A stretch of DNA of 64,000 bases from Paracoccaceae bacterium (GCA_006226775.1 SBGD01000050.1:22389-86388); one strand, 5' to 3'. Positions 34,139 through 44,175 are shown, numbered from the stretch's first letter. Program-made: numbers and translations. The notes: generated from the sequence alone by a model not told the origin.

Positions 34139-35224
34139 TCATTCGAACCCCGCGTTGCCGATCTCGGGCAGGTCGGGCAGCGGCGCCGCGCTGCCCTCGC
34201 CCTCGAACCCGGTATCGAAATCGAGCGGCGGCAGGTCCGGCAGCGTGTCCGGCGCGCTGTCGAAGGGCGGCAGGTCGGGCAGCGGCTTGACCGCGGCTTT
34301 CGGCGCGGGCAATTCCGCCAGGGCCGCGGGCGGCGCGGGCTCTGCCGCCTCCGCCGCGTCCTCACCCGAACCGAGCCGCACCGCCCAATGATCGCCCAGC
34401 CGCCCGAGCCGCGCCACCCCGGCCAGCGTGCCATCCACCGCCCGCAGCTCCGCCGCGCCCAGCAAGCCGTCGAGCGGCAGGATCTCGCCGGGTTTCAGCG
34501 CCCCGGCCCGGTCCAGCGGCAGATGAAGGCGCGCGGCGATCACCCGAAGCTCGGCCGGGACCGACAGGAAGGTCTCCTGCGGCACCGGTCGGGCCTGTTT
34601 GCCCGGCGCCTCGGGCGGTTTGGCCGCCGGCAGCAGCAGCAGCATCTCGCCCGTTCGCCGGCCCAGCGCCACGTCCACCGTGAGCCGCACCATGTGGAAA
34701 TCGGCGCTGTCGAGCGCCAGCGCCAGGGCGCGCGGCTCTTCGGCCATGGCGCCGAATCGATAGCCCACCAGCCAGCCCGGATCCTTGCCGCCGACCGGCG
34801 CCTCGCGGTCCAGCGCGACATCCACCCGCTCCAGCGCCGCATCGAGCCAGGGCGCCACCATGGCCGCATCGGTGGGCGTCAGCCGGCGGTCGCTGACCGG
34901 CTGGGTGCCGACCGCGCCCATGGTCTGCACCTCGATCAGCGCCGCCACCACCGCCGGGTCGAGCCCGACCGCGCCGCGCGCGCCATCCGGCCCGTCGAGC
35001 AGCGCCAGCAGCATGTCGTCCGGCAGCACCCCGGCCAGCGCATCGAGGCTGACCTCGGTCAGTTTCAGCCCGGTCACCTGCAACGGCAGGTCCAGCACCT
35101 GCGCCGCCGCCCGCGCCAGCCCCAGGCGCAGGGCGCGCGCAGGGGACATCACCCGGGTCTCCTGCTCGCGTCGCGCGGCAGAGGCCAGGTCCCTGAGCAG
35201 GTTCTTGCGTTGAGTTTCCGCCAT
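34139..35224 (-). CDS. FliM/FliN C-ring-like protein with SpoA domain
   Basis: The 361-residue protein has a FliM-like part (about 10-150) and a C-terminal SpoA domain with VPAELRVIAARLHLPL and LKPGEILPLDGLLG. SpoA domains build the flagellar or type III secretion C-ring. After this, a tail with three LPDLP repeats (residues about 312-355) is unusual. No other flagellar gene is adjacent. The ATG at 35224 follows GGAGAACC. Confidence 0.8.
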   Translation of the reverse strand: MAETQRKNLLRDLASAARREQETRVMSPARALRLGLARAAAQVLDLPLQVTGLKLTEVSLDALAGVLPDDMLLALLDGPDGARGAVGLDPAVVAALIEVQTMGAVGTQPVSDRRLTPTDAAMVAPWLDAALERVDVALDREAPVGGKDPGWLVGYRFGAMAEEPRALALALDSADFHMVRLTVDVALGRRTGEMLLLLPAAKPPEAPGKQARPVPQETFLSVPAELRVIAARLHLPLDRAGALKPGEILPLDGLLGAAELRAVDGTLAGVARLGRLGDHWAVRLGSGEDAAEAAEPAPPAALAELPAPKAAVKPLPDLPPFDSAPDTLPDLPPLDFDTGFEGEGSAAPLPDLPEIGNAGFE

Positions 35225-35283
35225 GGTTCTCCGGTGGGCCACGAGCCGTGCTGACTCATCACGTTACCAGACGATCTATGGCG

Positions 35284-38019
35284 TCAATTGGTTACCAACG
35301 ACTTACGATGTGCCGCCGGACCTTCGGATTCCGCCATCGGCAGGGTGACGCGGAAATGCGCGTTGCGCGGGCTGGGCACATAGTCGACCGACCCGCCCAG
35401 CCGCTCCATGATCTGGCGGCAGATCGACAGGCCAAGGCCTGCGCCCCCCGCCCGCTGCGGCGCCACGCGCGAGAATTTCTCGAAGATCAGGTCGCGCGAT
35501 TCTTCCGGGATGCCGCTGCCATTGTCGATGAAATCCACCTGCACGCGGCCATCGCTCATCGCCGCGGCGTGGATCGTCAGTTCCGGCACCTCGGCGTCGC
35601 AATACTTGCGGGCATTGGCGATCAGGTTGATGAAGACCTGCCCCAGCCGGTCGAAATCGGTCTCCAGCGTCTGGGCCTCCTCCTCGGGCACGCGGTTGAC
35701 CTGCAGTTTCGCCGATTCGTCGCCCGCAACGGCGGCCGAGACCGCCTTGTCCAGCGCCTCGCGCAAAGTCCCGCGGCGGATGTTGAGGTTGACCTGGCCG
35801 TTTTCCAGCACGCTGAGATCCAGCAGGTCGTCCAGCAGCCGGGTCAGGCGCACCGATTCGTCGTGGATGATCGAGGAATACTTCTTCTGTTCCTCGGGCG
35901 AGACATCCCGGGTGTCGCGCAGGATCTCGGAGAACGCCCGGATCGAGGTCATTGGCGTGCGCAACTCGTGGCTGATCTGGCTGAGAAAGGCATCCTTTTG
36001 CACCGAGAGCTGGGTCAGCTTGTCATTGGCCTCGCGCAGCTTGGCGGCGGTGGCGGCCAACTCCCTGGACTGGGCCTGCAACCGGTCGGAATATTCGATC
36101 ATCTGCGCGGTTTCATCGGCCACCGCCAGCAGTTCATGCACCGAAACGCTTGCCCCGCCGACGATCTGCGCCACCATGGCATGCGCCGTCGCGGCGCCGA
36201 CCGAGCCGGAGAGCTCGCGCTCGAGGCGTTGCAGGAAGTCCGGGCCCGGCTCTGGCAGGGCACCGGCACGCACCGCGCGGCCGGCCTGGCGGGCGGCCTC
36301 CTGCTCGAAGAAGGCCTGGGCCTCCTGCGCGCCGAGGATGCGCTGGGCCATGATCATCAGGTCCTCGGCCTGGGCCGCGCCCGCCGACCAGCTGCGCGCC
36401 GAGCCCGCCTGTTGCAGCACGTTGACGAATTGCGCGCCCTGCAACCGCTCCAGCGGCGAGGGGAAGCTGGCCAGCGAGACCGCAAAGAAGGTCAGCGCAT
36501 TGAGCAGCAGGCTCCAGAACACCGCATGGACCAGCGGGTCGATGCCCTCGATCCCGAACAGCGCCTGCGGGCGCAGCCAGACCAGCCCGAGAAAGCCGTT
36601 GTCGAGGATGGATTGCGACAGGATCACGCCCGCCCCGAGGCTGGGCAGGAACAGCGTGTAGCCCCAGAGCCCGAACCCCACGGTCAGCCCCGCCAGCGCG
36701 CCGATCCGGGTCGCGCCGCGCCAGTAGATGCCGGCGATCATCACCGGCAGCACCTGCGCGACACCGGCGAAACTGACCAGGCCGATGGCGGCCAGCGCCT
36801 CGCCGCCGCCGGAGATGCGGTAGTAGATATAGCCCAGCGCCACGATCCCCGCGATCGACAGCCGCCGCGCGAGCAGCACGACATGGCGCACGTCGCCCGA
36901 CACGCTGGCCCGCCCGCCCGACCACAGCAGCCAGAGCGGCATCACCATGTGGTTCGACACCATGGTCGCCAGCGCCAGCGAGGCCACCACCACCATCGAG
37001 GTGGCCGAGGAAAAGCCGCCGAGAAAGGAGAAGATCGCCAGGGCCGTCTGGCCTTCGGCCAGGGGCAGGGTCAGCACGAAAAGATCGGGGTTGGAACCCG
37101 CGGGCAGCCGCTCGAGCCCCATCACCGCGATGGGCACGACGAAGAGGCTCATCAGCAGAAGATAGCCCGGAAAGGCCCAGGAAGCGGTGCGCAGATGCGC
37201 CTCGTCGGCGTTTTCCACCACCAGCACCTGGAACATCCGCGGCAGGCAGATGAAGGCCGCGCCCGCCAGGAAGGTCAGCGCCGCCCAGCGCCCGCCGTCC
37301 ATCTGCCAATGACCGATCGGCGAGGCATCGATGCGGGCGAAGGTCTCGGCGACCCCGCCCGACAGGCCCCAGACCACGAAGATGCCCACCGCCATCAGCG
37401 CGGTCAGCTTGACCACCGCCTCGACCGCGATGGCCATGACGACGCCGTGGTGACGCTCGTTGGCATCGAGGTTGCGGGTGCCGAAGAGCACGGTGAAGAG
37501 CGCCAGCCCCATGGCCACCCAGAAGGCGGTGGTCGAGCGCTCGTCGCTGACCTGGTCGGCCTGGCCCACCGCATCGGCGAAACTGGCAAAGGACAGCGTG
37601 ACCGACTGCAATTGCAGCGCGATATAGGGCGTGGCGGCCACCACGGCGAGGATGGTGACGCCCACCGCCAGCAGGTTCGACTTGCCGAAGCGCGACGAGA
37701 TCAGGTCGGCAATCGAGGTGACGCGCTGCGACCGGCCGACCCGCACCAGCTTGCGCAGCACCCACCACCAGCCGACCATGACGATGGTGGGGCCAAGGTA
37801 GATGGTGACATATTCCATCCCCGAGCGCGCCGCATAGCCGACCGCGCCATAGAAGGTCCAGGCGGTGCAGTAGATCGACAGCGAGAGCGTATAGACGATG
37901 GGCGAGCGCAGCCAGCGCGCCCGGCCCCGCCGCGCGCTGCGTTCGGCGACAAAGGCCACCAGGAACAGGAAAAGCCCGTAGAGCATGCAGACCAGGATGA
38001 GCAGGTTGAGCGTGCTCAT
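35284..38019 (-). CDS. Sensor kinase with sodium/solute-symporter input domain (CrbS-like)
   Basis: The 911-residue protein has 12 or more membrane segments that match the sodium/solute symporter fold (residues 1-510), then a linker, and the kinase core with H-box ELRTPMTSIRAFSEIL (His684) and ATP-binding motifs (NARKYCD, DNGSGIPEE, AGLGLSICRQI). CrbS of Vibrio and relatives senses acetate-linked state and controls acetyl-CoA synthetase. A small membrane protein and a receiver-only regulator are encoded upstream in the same run, and a ScfR-like regulator and an ABC importer are close. The likely stimulus is a short-chain carboxylate, by inference. Confidence 0.9.
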   Translation of the reverse strand: MSTLNLLILVCMLYGLFLFLVAFVAERSARRGRARWLRSPIVYTLSLSIYCTAWTFYGAVGYAARSGMEYVTIYLGPTIVMVGWWWVLRKLVRVGRSQRVTSIADLISSRFGKSNLLAVGVTILAVVAATPYIALQLQSVTLSFASFADAVGQADQVSDERSTTAFWVAMGLALFTVLFGTRNLDANERHHGVVMAIAVEAVVKLTALMAVGIFVVWGLSGGVAETFARIDASPIGHWQMDGGRWAALTFLAGAAFICLPRMFQVLVVENADEAHLRTASWAFPGYLLLMSLFVVPIAVMGLERLPAGSNPDLFVLTLPLAEGQTALAIFSFLGGFSSATSMVVVASLALATMVSNHMVMPLWLLWSGGRASVSGDVRHVVLLARRLSIAGIVALGYIYYRISGGGEALAAIGLVSFAGVAQVLPVMIAGIYWRGATRIGALAGLTVGFGLWGYTLFLPSLGAGVILSQSILDNGFLGLVWLRPQALFGIEGIDPLVHAVFWSLLLNALTFFAVSLASFPSPLERLQGAQFVNVLQQAGSARSWSAGAAQAEDLMIMAQRILGAQEAQAFFEQEAARQAGRAVRAGALPEPGPDFLQRLERELSGSVGAATAHAMVAQIVGGASVSVHELLAVADETAQMIEYSDRLQAQSRELAATAAKLREANDKLTQLSVQKDAFLSQISHELRTPMTSIRAFSEILRDTRDVSPEEQKKYSSIIHDESVRLTRLLDDLLDLSVLENGQVNLNIRRGTLREALDKAVSAAVAGDESAKLQVNRVPEEEAQTLETDFDRLGQVFINLIANARKYCDAEVPELTIHAAAMSDGRVQVDFIDNGSGIPEESRDLIFEKFSRVAPQRAGGAGLGLSICRQIMERLGGSVDYVPSPRNAHFRVTLPMAESEGPAAHRKSLVTN

Positions 38020-38022
38020 GGC

Positions 38023-38313
38023 TCAGCGGTCTCCGGGCTCGGTCGCGGGCGGCGGATCCTCGGCCTCGCCCGCCTTGTCCTCGCCCAGGTAGTGCGACAG
38101 CACCATCGCCGCGCCGACCAGCGCGGCCCAGAGGGTGAAGAGATAGCGGATCGCGCCCGACATGCTCACCCCCTGCGCGCCCTCGGACCAGAGCAGCGGC
38201 ACCATCACCAGCACGATGCCCAGCACCGGCAAGAACCGCGCCGCATCCTGGATGCGCCGCCGCCGATAGGTCTGGCGTTCGACGAAAAGCTGCCGGGGGC
38301 GCTGGCCGGTCAT
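38023..38313 (-). CDS. Small membrane protein between receiver and kinase
   Basis: The 96-residue product has two hydrophobic segments (LPVLGIVLVMVPLLW and IRYLFTLWAALVGAAMVLSH), a basic N-terminus and an acidic C-terminal tail. Its ATG overlaps the receiver gene stop (ATGA, 38310-38313) and its stop is four bases before the kinase start. The tight packing implies a partner role for the kinase. The function is unknown. Confidence 0.8.
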   Translation of the reverse strand: MTGQRPRQLFVERQTYRRRRIQDAARFLPVLGIVLVMVPLLWSEGAQGVSMSGAIRYLFTLWAALVGAAMVLSHYLGEDKAGEAEDPPPATEPGDR

Positions 38314-38678
38314 GAGTCGACCAGTTCGCGCACCGCCTCCAGGATCTCGGCATTGGAAAACGGCTTGGTCATGAAGCGGCTGGCGCCGGCGGCGCGGGCC
38401 ATCTCGCGGTCCCTGGCCTGGCCGCGGGCGGTCAGCATCAGCACCGGCAGGTGCTTCCAGTCCGCCGTGTCGCGCAATTCGCGCAGGATCTCGTAGCCGG
38501 ACTTGCCGGGCAGCATGACGTCGAGAATCAGCAGGTCGGGCGCGCGTCGCGCCACCGCCTGCAGCGCGTCATGGCCGTTGGAATGGGTAAAGACCTCCCA
38601 GCCGTCGCGCGACAGGAAGAAATTGATCGCTTCGGTGATGTTCGGCTCATCCTCGATGACGAGAACCCGTTTGCCCAT
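38310..38678 (-). CDS. Receiver-only response regulator (CheY-like)
   Basis: The 122-residue protein is a single receiver domain: acidic pocket Glu9/Asp10, phosphorylation site Asp53 (LLILDVMLPGKSG), Thr83 and Lys105. It has no output domain, so it must act by protein contact, or as a phosphate relay. It is first in the run receiver > small membrane protein > symporter-kinase, so it is the likely cognate partner of the kinase. Confidence 0.92.
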   Translation of the reverse strand: MGKRVLVIEDEPNITEAINFFLSRDGWEVFTHSNGHDALQAVARRAPDLLILDVMLPGKSGYEILRELRDTADWKHLPVLMLTARGQARDREMARAAGASRFMTKPFSNAEILEAVRELVDS

Positions 38679-38855
38679 CGCGCCCTCCTCCCCGGTCAGC
38701 GCCGCGCAATTTTCTTGCCCCGTTTATCGGCTGAATTGACGGGCAAGTCAAAACGCTTTGTCGGGCAATCTCGACGCCCGGGCGGTTTCGCCGGATTCGG
38801 GCGGGACGCGGGCGTGGGTGCCCCTGGTGTCGCCGTGCCTTTGCACGTCGACCCG

Positions 38856-38902
38856 CCGGGGGCTCTGCCCCCGGACCCCCGGGATATTTGCGAACCAGAG
38901 AA
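38856..38902. repeat. Dispersed GC-rich hairpin repeat, copy 2
   Basis: A hairpin CCGGGGG-CTCTG-CCCCCGG (38856-38874) is followed by ACCCCCGGGATATTTGC and an AGAGAAGG end. It resembles the element at 8989-9046 in its order. It fills part of the 285-base gap between the receiver gene and the ScfR-like gene. Confidence 0.6.
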
Positions 38903-38963
38903 GGACCCTTGGGGGCGCCTGGTGTTGTCGGGAGGGGCGGTGACGGGCGGGCGACGGGGGAGG

Positions 38964-40274
38964 TCACAGCCCCTCGGTCAGCACCGAGGGCTCGCGGCGT
39001 GCGCTGCAGCCTTCGCGCACGCAGATCCGGCAGGAGACGCCGATCGGCACCGGCGCATGGCCGGTGGTGACCGGGCCGCTTTCGAACGACGGGCGGAACA
39101 GCATCACCGCCTCGATCCGCGCCACGTCGCCGAAACGCATGCCGCCGGTCAGTTCGGCGATCGAGAAGGTCTCGAAGCGCCGCGCCTCGCGGGCGGATTG
39201 CTCGACGATGCGGTAGACCGGCTGCGCCGGGCGGGTCAGCGCGGTGAACAGCGGCCAGAGCGCGCAGGCCGCGCCGAAGCGGGGCAGCGGAAACTCGTCC
39301 AGCGGCTTGCGAAACAGCATGGTGCCCGAGGCATCGCAGATCACCAGCCCCAGCGGCCCCAGCCCCGCCGCGGGCGGCAGTGTCGCCAGCCGGTGGAGCG
39401 CCGAGCCCAAGGGCGCGTCGAAGGCGCGCGCCAGCCCGGAGGGGTCGAAACCCTTGGCGCGGACGAATTCCATCAGCGTCGCCATCGGGATCCGCCCGGC
39501 ATCGCGCGCGTAGCGCCGCAGATACTGGCGGATGGTATTGCGCGAGGATGCGGTGGTCAGCGCATCGGTGCCCTCGACGACCTGGTCGGCGGTGAGCGCG
39601 CCCTCCTCGAGCGCCGGGAAGTGATAGGCATTCTCTTCGAGAAAGGCCTCCACCTCTTCCTGCGGCGAGGTCAGGTTGGCCTCGCTGTCGGCGCTGTCGA
39701 GATAGCGCACCAGCGCGGTCGAGCTTTCCGCCAGCCGCCGGGCGTCCTCGTTGATGTTGCGGTGGAAACGGTCCTGCCATTCCGGCTCGATCTCGCGGGT
39801 TTCGGCCAGGATGCCCGCGGTCGAGCGGATCGAGGTCACTGTCGAGAGCATGTCGTGCAGCGCGGCGGCGAGATGCGGGTCATGGGTCAGCCGGTCGGTC
39901 AGGGTCTCGACCGTGCGCTCGAGCGCGTCGATGCGCTTGCGGCTTTCGGCCAGGAGCGCCGCCCAGCCCGGGAACCGCCCGGCAAACTCGTCGATCCGCT
40001 CGAGCTCGGCCTTGAGATCGGGCCGCGCCGCCGCCGCTTCGCGCAAGGCCGAGAGCAGTGCCGCCTCGGCCCCCTCGACCAGCGCCGAGGGCTCGACCTC
40101 GAGCACCCGGGCGATGGACAGGAGCAGCTTGCCGCCGATGCGGCGGCGGTTATGCTCGATAAGGTTGAGGTAGGAGGCCGAGATTCCCGCGGCCTCGGCC
40201 AGCGCGGCCTGTTTCAGGCCAAGCGCGGTGCGGCGTTCGCGGATTCGCGTGCCTGTCAGCGTGTCACGGGGCAT
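38964..40274 (-). CDS. ScfR-like (short-chain fatty acyl) XRE-family regulator
   Basis: The 436-residue protein has an N-terminal Xre HTH (residues 10-62, ALAEAAGISASYLNLIEHNR), a middle helical part, and a C-terminal DUF2083-type domain (about 240-436) that ends in a zinc-like cysteine set CRIC-V-REGC (Cys415, Cys418, Cys423). Such regulators (ScfR/RamB/PrpR-like) respond to acyl-CoA states in short-chain fatty-acid use. Residues 135-190 (LHDMLSTVTSIRSTAGILAE, His140) resemble the dimerisation/phospho-acceptor helices of histidine kinases, an unusual insert. It diverges from the ABC importer genes. Confidence 0.88.
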   Translation of the reverse strand: MPRDTLTGTRIRERRTALGLKQAALAEAAGISASYLNLIEHNRRRIGGKLLLSIARVLEVEPSALVEGAEAALLSALREAAAARPDLKAELERIDEFAGRFPGWAALLAESRKRIDALERTVETLTDRLTHDPHLAAALHDMLSTVTSIRSTAGILAETREIEPEWQDRFHRNINEDARRLAESSTALVRYLDSADSEANLTSPQEEVEAFLEENAYHFPALEEGALTADQVVEGTDALTTASSRNTIRQYLRRYARDAGRIPMATLMEFVRAKGFDPSGLARAFDAPLGSALHRLATLPPAAGLGPLGLVICDASGTMLFRKPLDEFPLPRFGAACALWPLFTALTRPAQPVYRIVEQSAREARRFETFSIAELTGGMRFGDVARIEAVMLFRPSFESGPVTTGHAPVPIGVSCRICVREGCSARREPSVLTEGL

Positions 40275-40303
40275 GGCTTTTCCCGGGCAATTTCAACATC
40301 CTT

Positions 40304-40396
40304 CTGCGGCGCCGAATAATTTCTTTACACTTTCCGCAGCAGCAGTGTCCATTTATTTACAAAAATATCCATATGCGAAAGGCCCTTGTTGCGAAA
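40304..40396. promoter_or_regulatory. Divergent control region of the ScfR-like gene and ABC operon
   Basis: The 221-base gap is AT-rich in its centre. It holds a CTGCGG ... CCGCAG inverted pair (40304-40309, 40334-40339) and two direct TGCGAAA repeats (40374-40380, 40390-40396) 16 bases apart. These are candidate regulator sites; no assignment is certain. Confidence 0.35.
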
Positions 40397-40495
40397 TTTT
40401 CCGGTCTTCCCCGATAATGACTTTGCACGAAAGTGCCCACGCGTCCCCGGGAAGAGGAGCCCGGCAAGCGCGACTTCAAAACACGGGAGGATTCC

Positions 40496-41842
40496 ATGTC
40501 CAAGACCAATTTCACACGCCGCGGCGTGCTCAAGACCGGTGCGCTGACCGCCGGCGGCCTGGCGATGCCGACCATCCTGACCGCCGCCAGCCACGCCGGG
40601 TTCACCAATGCGCCCTCCGGCGGCACGGTGACGCTGGGCTTCAACGTGCCGCAGACCGGCGCCTATGCCGACGAGGGCGCCGACGAACTGCGCGCCTATG
40701 AGCTGGCGGTCGAACATCTCAACGGCGGCGGCGACGGCGGCATGCTGTCGACCTTCTCGTCCAAGGCGATCGACGGCACCGGCATCCTGGGCAAGAAGGT
40801 CGAATATGTCACCGGCGACACCCAGACCAACTCGGACGCCGCGCGCGCCTCGGCCCGGTCGATGATCGAGAAGGACGGCGCCATCATGATCACCGGCGGC
40901 TCGTCCTCGGGCGTGGCCATCGCGGTGCAGGGCCTGTGCCAGGACGCCGGCGTGATCTTCATGGCCGGGCTCACCCACTCGAACGACACCACCGGCAAGG
41001 ACAAGCGCGCCAACGGCTTCCGACACTTCTTCAACACCGAGATGTCGGGCCGCGCGCTGGCGCCCATCCTCGAGGCCAACTACGGCTCGGACCGCAAGGC
41101 CTATCACCTGACCGCCGACTACACCTGGGGCTGGAGCCAGGAAAACTCGATGAAGACCTATACCGAGGCGCTGGGCTGGGAGACCGTCAACACCGTGCTG
41201 ACGCCGGTGGGCGCGGGCGATTTCTCGTCCTATATCACCCCGGTGGCGCAATCGGGCGCGGATGTGCTGATCCTGAACCACTACGGCGGCGACATGGTCA
41301 ACTCGCTGACCCAGGCGGTGCAGTTCGGGCTGCGCGACATGCAGGCCAACGGCAAGGACTTCACCATCGTGGTGCCGCTCTTTTCGCGCCTGATGGCACG
41401 CGGCGCGGGCGAGAACATCAAGGGCATCTTCGGTTCGACCAACTGGCACTGGTCGCTGCAGGACGACGCCTCCAAGGCCTTCGTCAAGTCCTTCGGCACC
41501 AAGTACGGCTTTCCGCCCTCCCAGGCGGCGCATACCTGCTACGTGCAGACCCTGCTCTATGCCGATGCGGTCACCCGCGCGGGCAGCTTCAACCCCTGCG
41601 CCGTGGTCGAGGCGCTCGAAGGCTTCGAGTTCGACGGGCTGGGCAATGGCCCGACGCTCTATCGCGCCGAGGATCACCAGTGCTTCAAGGACGTTCTGGT
41701 GGTGAAGGGCAAGGACAACCCGACCTCGGAATTCGACCTGCTCGAGATCGTCGAGATCACGCCGCGCGACACCGTCACCTATCCGGTCGATCACCCGGAT
41801 TTCCAGGGCGGTTCGCTGGGGTCGTGCAACGCGGGCGCCTGA
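40496..41842 (+). CDS. Substrate-binding protein of a branched-chain-amino-acid-type ABC importer
   Basis: The 448-residue protein has a Tat-type leader (NFTRRGVLKTGALTAGGLAM) and the Periplasmic-binding type 1 fold (GGTVTLGFNVPQTGAYADEG, GSSSGVAIAVQGLCQDAG). The Tat motif implies export in folded form. The family takes amino acids, amides, urea or short carboxylates. Here the neighbours (CrbS-like kinase and ScfR-like regulator) favour a carboxylate, but this is inference. The ATG at 40496 follows GGGAGG. Paired cysteines are seen late in the chain. Confidence 0.88.
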   Translation: MSKTNFTRRGVLKTGALTAGGLAMPTILTAASHAGFTNAPSGGTVTLGFNVPQTGAYADEGADELRAYELAVEHLNGGGDGGMLSTFSSKAIDGTGILGKKVEYVTGDTQTNSDAARASARSMIEKDGAIMITGGSSSGVAIAVQGLCQDAGVIFMAGLTHSNDTTGKDKRANGFRHFFNTEMSGRALAPILEANYGSDRKAYHLTADYTWGWSQENSMKTYTEALGWETVNTVLTPVGAGDFSSYITPVAQSGADVLILNHYGGDMVNSLTQAVQFGLRDMQANGKDFTIVVPLFSRLMARGAGENIKGIFGSTNWHWSLQDDASKAFVKSFGTKYGFPPSQAAHTCYVQTLLYADAVTRAGSFNPCAVVEALEGFEFDGLGNGPTLYRAEDHQCFKDVLVVKGKDNPTSEFDLLEIVEITPRDTVTYPVDHPDFQGGSLGSCNAGA

Positions 41843-41918
41843 TCGGCACCGTCACCGAGGGGCGCGTGCGGCCGGGGCTGCGCGCGCCCATCCGACAGCT
41901 CTCGCAGGGGGGAGAGGC

Positions 41919-42950
41919 ATGGAAACGATCATCATCCAACTACTGAACGGTCTCGACAAGGGGTCGGCCTATGCGCTGATCGCGCTGGGGCTGACGCTCA
42001 TCTTCGGCACGCTCGGCGTGGTCAACTTCGCCCATGGCGCGCTGTTCATGATCGGCGCCTTCTGCGCGGTCACGCTCAACCGCATCCTGACGCTCAGCCA
42101 CACGGTGATCGACGAGACCCAGACCGATTTCCTCGGCAATCCGCTGAAGGTCGAGGTGCCCTATGTCAACGGCATCTTCGGCGAGGAGATGGGCGCCTTC
42201 ATCATCGACTGGAACGTGCCGCTCGCCATCATCTTTGCCATCCCGATCATGGTCGCCATCGGCGTGATCATCGAGCGCGGGCTGATCCGGCATTTCTACA
42301 AGCGCCCCCATGCCGACCAGATCCTCGTGACCTTCGGCCTGGCCATCGTGCTGCAGGAGATCATCAAGGCCTTCTACGGCGCCAACCCGATCCCCACCCC
42401 GGCGCCGGATGCCTTTCGCGGATCCTTCGACTTCGGCGTGTTGCTGGGCTTTGACCCCTACACCGTGATCTACCCCTACTGGCGGCTGATCTACTTCATC
42501 TTCTCGATGATCATCATCGGCGCGGTCTTTGCCTTCTTGCAGTTCACCACCTTCGGCATGGTGGTCCGCGCCGGCATGGCCGACCGCGAGACCGTGGGCC
42601 TTCTGGGCATCGACATCGACCGCCGCTTCACCATCATGTTCGGCATCGCCGCCGCGGTGGCAGGGCTGGCGGGCGTGATGTACGCGCCGATCAATTCACC
42701 GAATTATCACATGGGCATGGATTTCCTCGTGCTCAGTTTCGTCGTGGTCGTGGTCGGCGGCATGGGCTCGCTGCCCGGCGCCGTGCTGGCGGGGTTCCTG
42801 CTCGGCATCCTGCAGAGCTTTGCCTCGATGAGCGCGGTGATCGAAACCATTCCCGGCATCAACCAGGTCGTCATATACCTGGTCGCCATCATCATTCTGC
42901 TTACCCGTCCGAGGGGCCTCATGGGCCGCAAGGGCGTGATGGAGGACTGA
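41919..42950 (+). CDS. ABC importer permease, LivH type
   Basis: The 343-residue inner-membrane protein has the LivH pattern: LNGLDKGSAYALIALGLTLI, GVVNFAHGALFMIGAF, and the GMGSLPGAVLAGFLLGIL block. It has about nine helices and a longer periplasmic loop than classic LivH. It follows the binding protein by 76 bases and is three bases before the LivM-type gene. Confidence 0.92.
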   Translation: METIIIQLLNGLDKGSAYALIALGLTLIFGTLGVVNFAHGALFMIGAFCAVTLNRILTLSHTVIDETQTDFLGNPLKVEVPYVNGIFGEEMGAFIIDWNVPLAIIFAIPIMVAIGVIIERGLIRHFYKRPHADQILVTFGLAIVLQEIIKAFYGANPIPTPAPDAFRGSFDFGVLLGFDPYTVIYPYWRLIYFIFSMIIIGAVFAFLQFTTFGMVVRAGMADRETVGLLGIDIDRRFTIMFGIAAAVAGLAGVMYAPINSPNYHMGMDFLVLSFVVVVVGGMGSLPGAVLAGFLLGILQSFASMSAVIETIPGINQVVIYLVAIIILLTRPRGLMGRKGVMED

Positions 42951-42953
42951 TCC

Positions 42954-44162
42954 ATGCTCGGTCTCGACAAGAAAGACGCCCTTTTGTTCCTGATCGTCGT
43001 CGCGATGGTCGTGCTGGCGCCGTTCATCCTGAACCCCTTCCCCACCGACAGTTCGCTGGCGCAGTTCAACGCGGGCTATCCCGACCTGATGCAGCGCTTC
43101 CTGATCTTCGGCATCTTCGCGGTGGGCTTCAACATCCTGTTCGGGCTGACCGGCTACCTCAGCTTCGGCCATGCCGCCTTTCTGGGGGTGGGGTCCTATG
43201 CCGGGGTCTGGATGTTCAAGCTGCTGGGGATGAACGTGCTGCTGGCCATCGTCTCCTCGGTGCTGATGTCGGCGGTCTTCGCGGTGGTGATCGGCTATAT
43301 CTCGCTGCGCCGCTCGGGGATCTACTTCTCGATCCTGACGCTGGCCTTTGCCCAGATGTCCTATGCGCTGGCCTATTCGGTGCTGAGCGGCATCACCAAT
43401 GGCGAGACCGGCCTGCAGCTGAGCCACAATGACCCGCGGGTGCTGGGCGCCAGCGTCAATGCCGATGGCTCGCTGCCGGTGCCCAATCTCTTCGGGCTCG
43501 AGATGCGCGCCACCGAGACGCTGAACATCGGCCCCTGGGCGTTCGACTTCAACGCCGGCTACTACGTCTGCGCGGTCTTCATGATCGCCGGTTTCTACCT
43601 GGCGATCCGCATCTTCCGCTCGCCCTTCGGCATGATGCTGCGGGCGGTGAAGTCGAACCAGCAGCGGATGCATTACACCGGCCTCAATACCCGGCCCTAT
43701 ACGCTGGCGGCCTTCGTGATCTCGGGCATGTATGCCGGGCTCGCCGGCGGGCTGATGGTCTCGATGGACCCGCTGGCCGGTGCCGAGCGGATGCTCTGGA
43801 CCCGTTCGGGCGAGGTGGTGCTGATGACCATCCTCGGCGGTGCCGGCACCCTGATCGGGCCGGTGCTGGGCGCAGGCTTCATCAAGTATTTCGAGAACAT
43901 CTTCTCGAAGATCAACGACAACGTGCTGCATGGCTGGTTTGCCTTCATGCCCGACGGGCTGGAAAACGCGGTGGTCTGGATCCTGCATCCCTTCATCGGC
44001 AAGGGCTGGCACCTGACGCTGGGCATCCTGTTCATGCTGGTGGTGATCTTCCTGCCCGGCGGCCTTGTCGAAGGCGGCCAGCGCATCATGGGCCTGTTCC
44101 GCAGGTCTCCGAAGGACGGTGCCAAGCAGGACACCGAGGCCAGCAAACACCCCGCGGAATAA
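42954..44162 (+). CDS. ABC importer permease, LivM type
   Basis: The 402-residue inner-membrane protein has LivM features: [40 protein letters not shown] and the cytosolic coupling part [18 protein letters not shown]. It pairs with the LivH-type permease. The C-terminal tail is charged and long. The gene is in the same run and is 13 bases from the first ATPase gene. Confidence 0.92.
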   Translation: MLGLDKKDALLFLIVVAMVVLAPFILNPFPTDSSLAQFNAGYPDLMQRFLIFGIFAVGFNILFGLTGYLSFGHAAFLGVGSYAGVWMFKLLGMNVLLAIVSSVLMSAVFAVVIGYISLRRSGIYFSILTLAFAQMSYALAYSVLSGITNGETGLQLSHNDPRVLGASVNADGSLPVPNLFGLEMRATETLNIGPWAFDFNAGYYVCAVFMIAGFYLAIRIFRSPFGMMLRAVKSNQQRMHYTGLNTRPYTLAAFVISGMYAGLAGGLMVSMDPLAGAERMLWTRSGEVVLMTILGGAGTLIGPVLGAGFIKYFENIFSKINDNVLHGWFAFMPDGLENAVVWILHPFIGKGWHLTLGILFMLVVIFLPGGLVEGGQRIMGLFRRSPKDGAKQDTEASKHPAE

Positions 44163-44175
44163 GGAGACCCCGGAC

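Noticed and set aside
35248..38496. A 1082-codon open frame on the plus strand
   Set aside because: It is antisense to the symporter-kinase; its His/Arg/Gln-rich product has no known motif.
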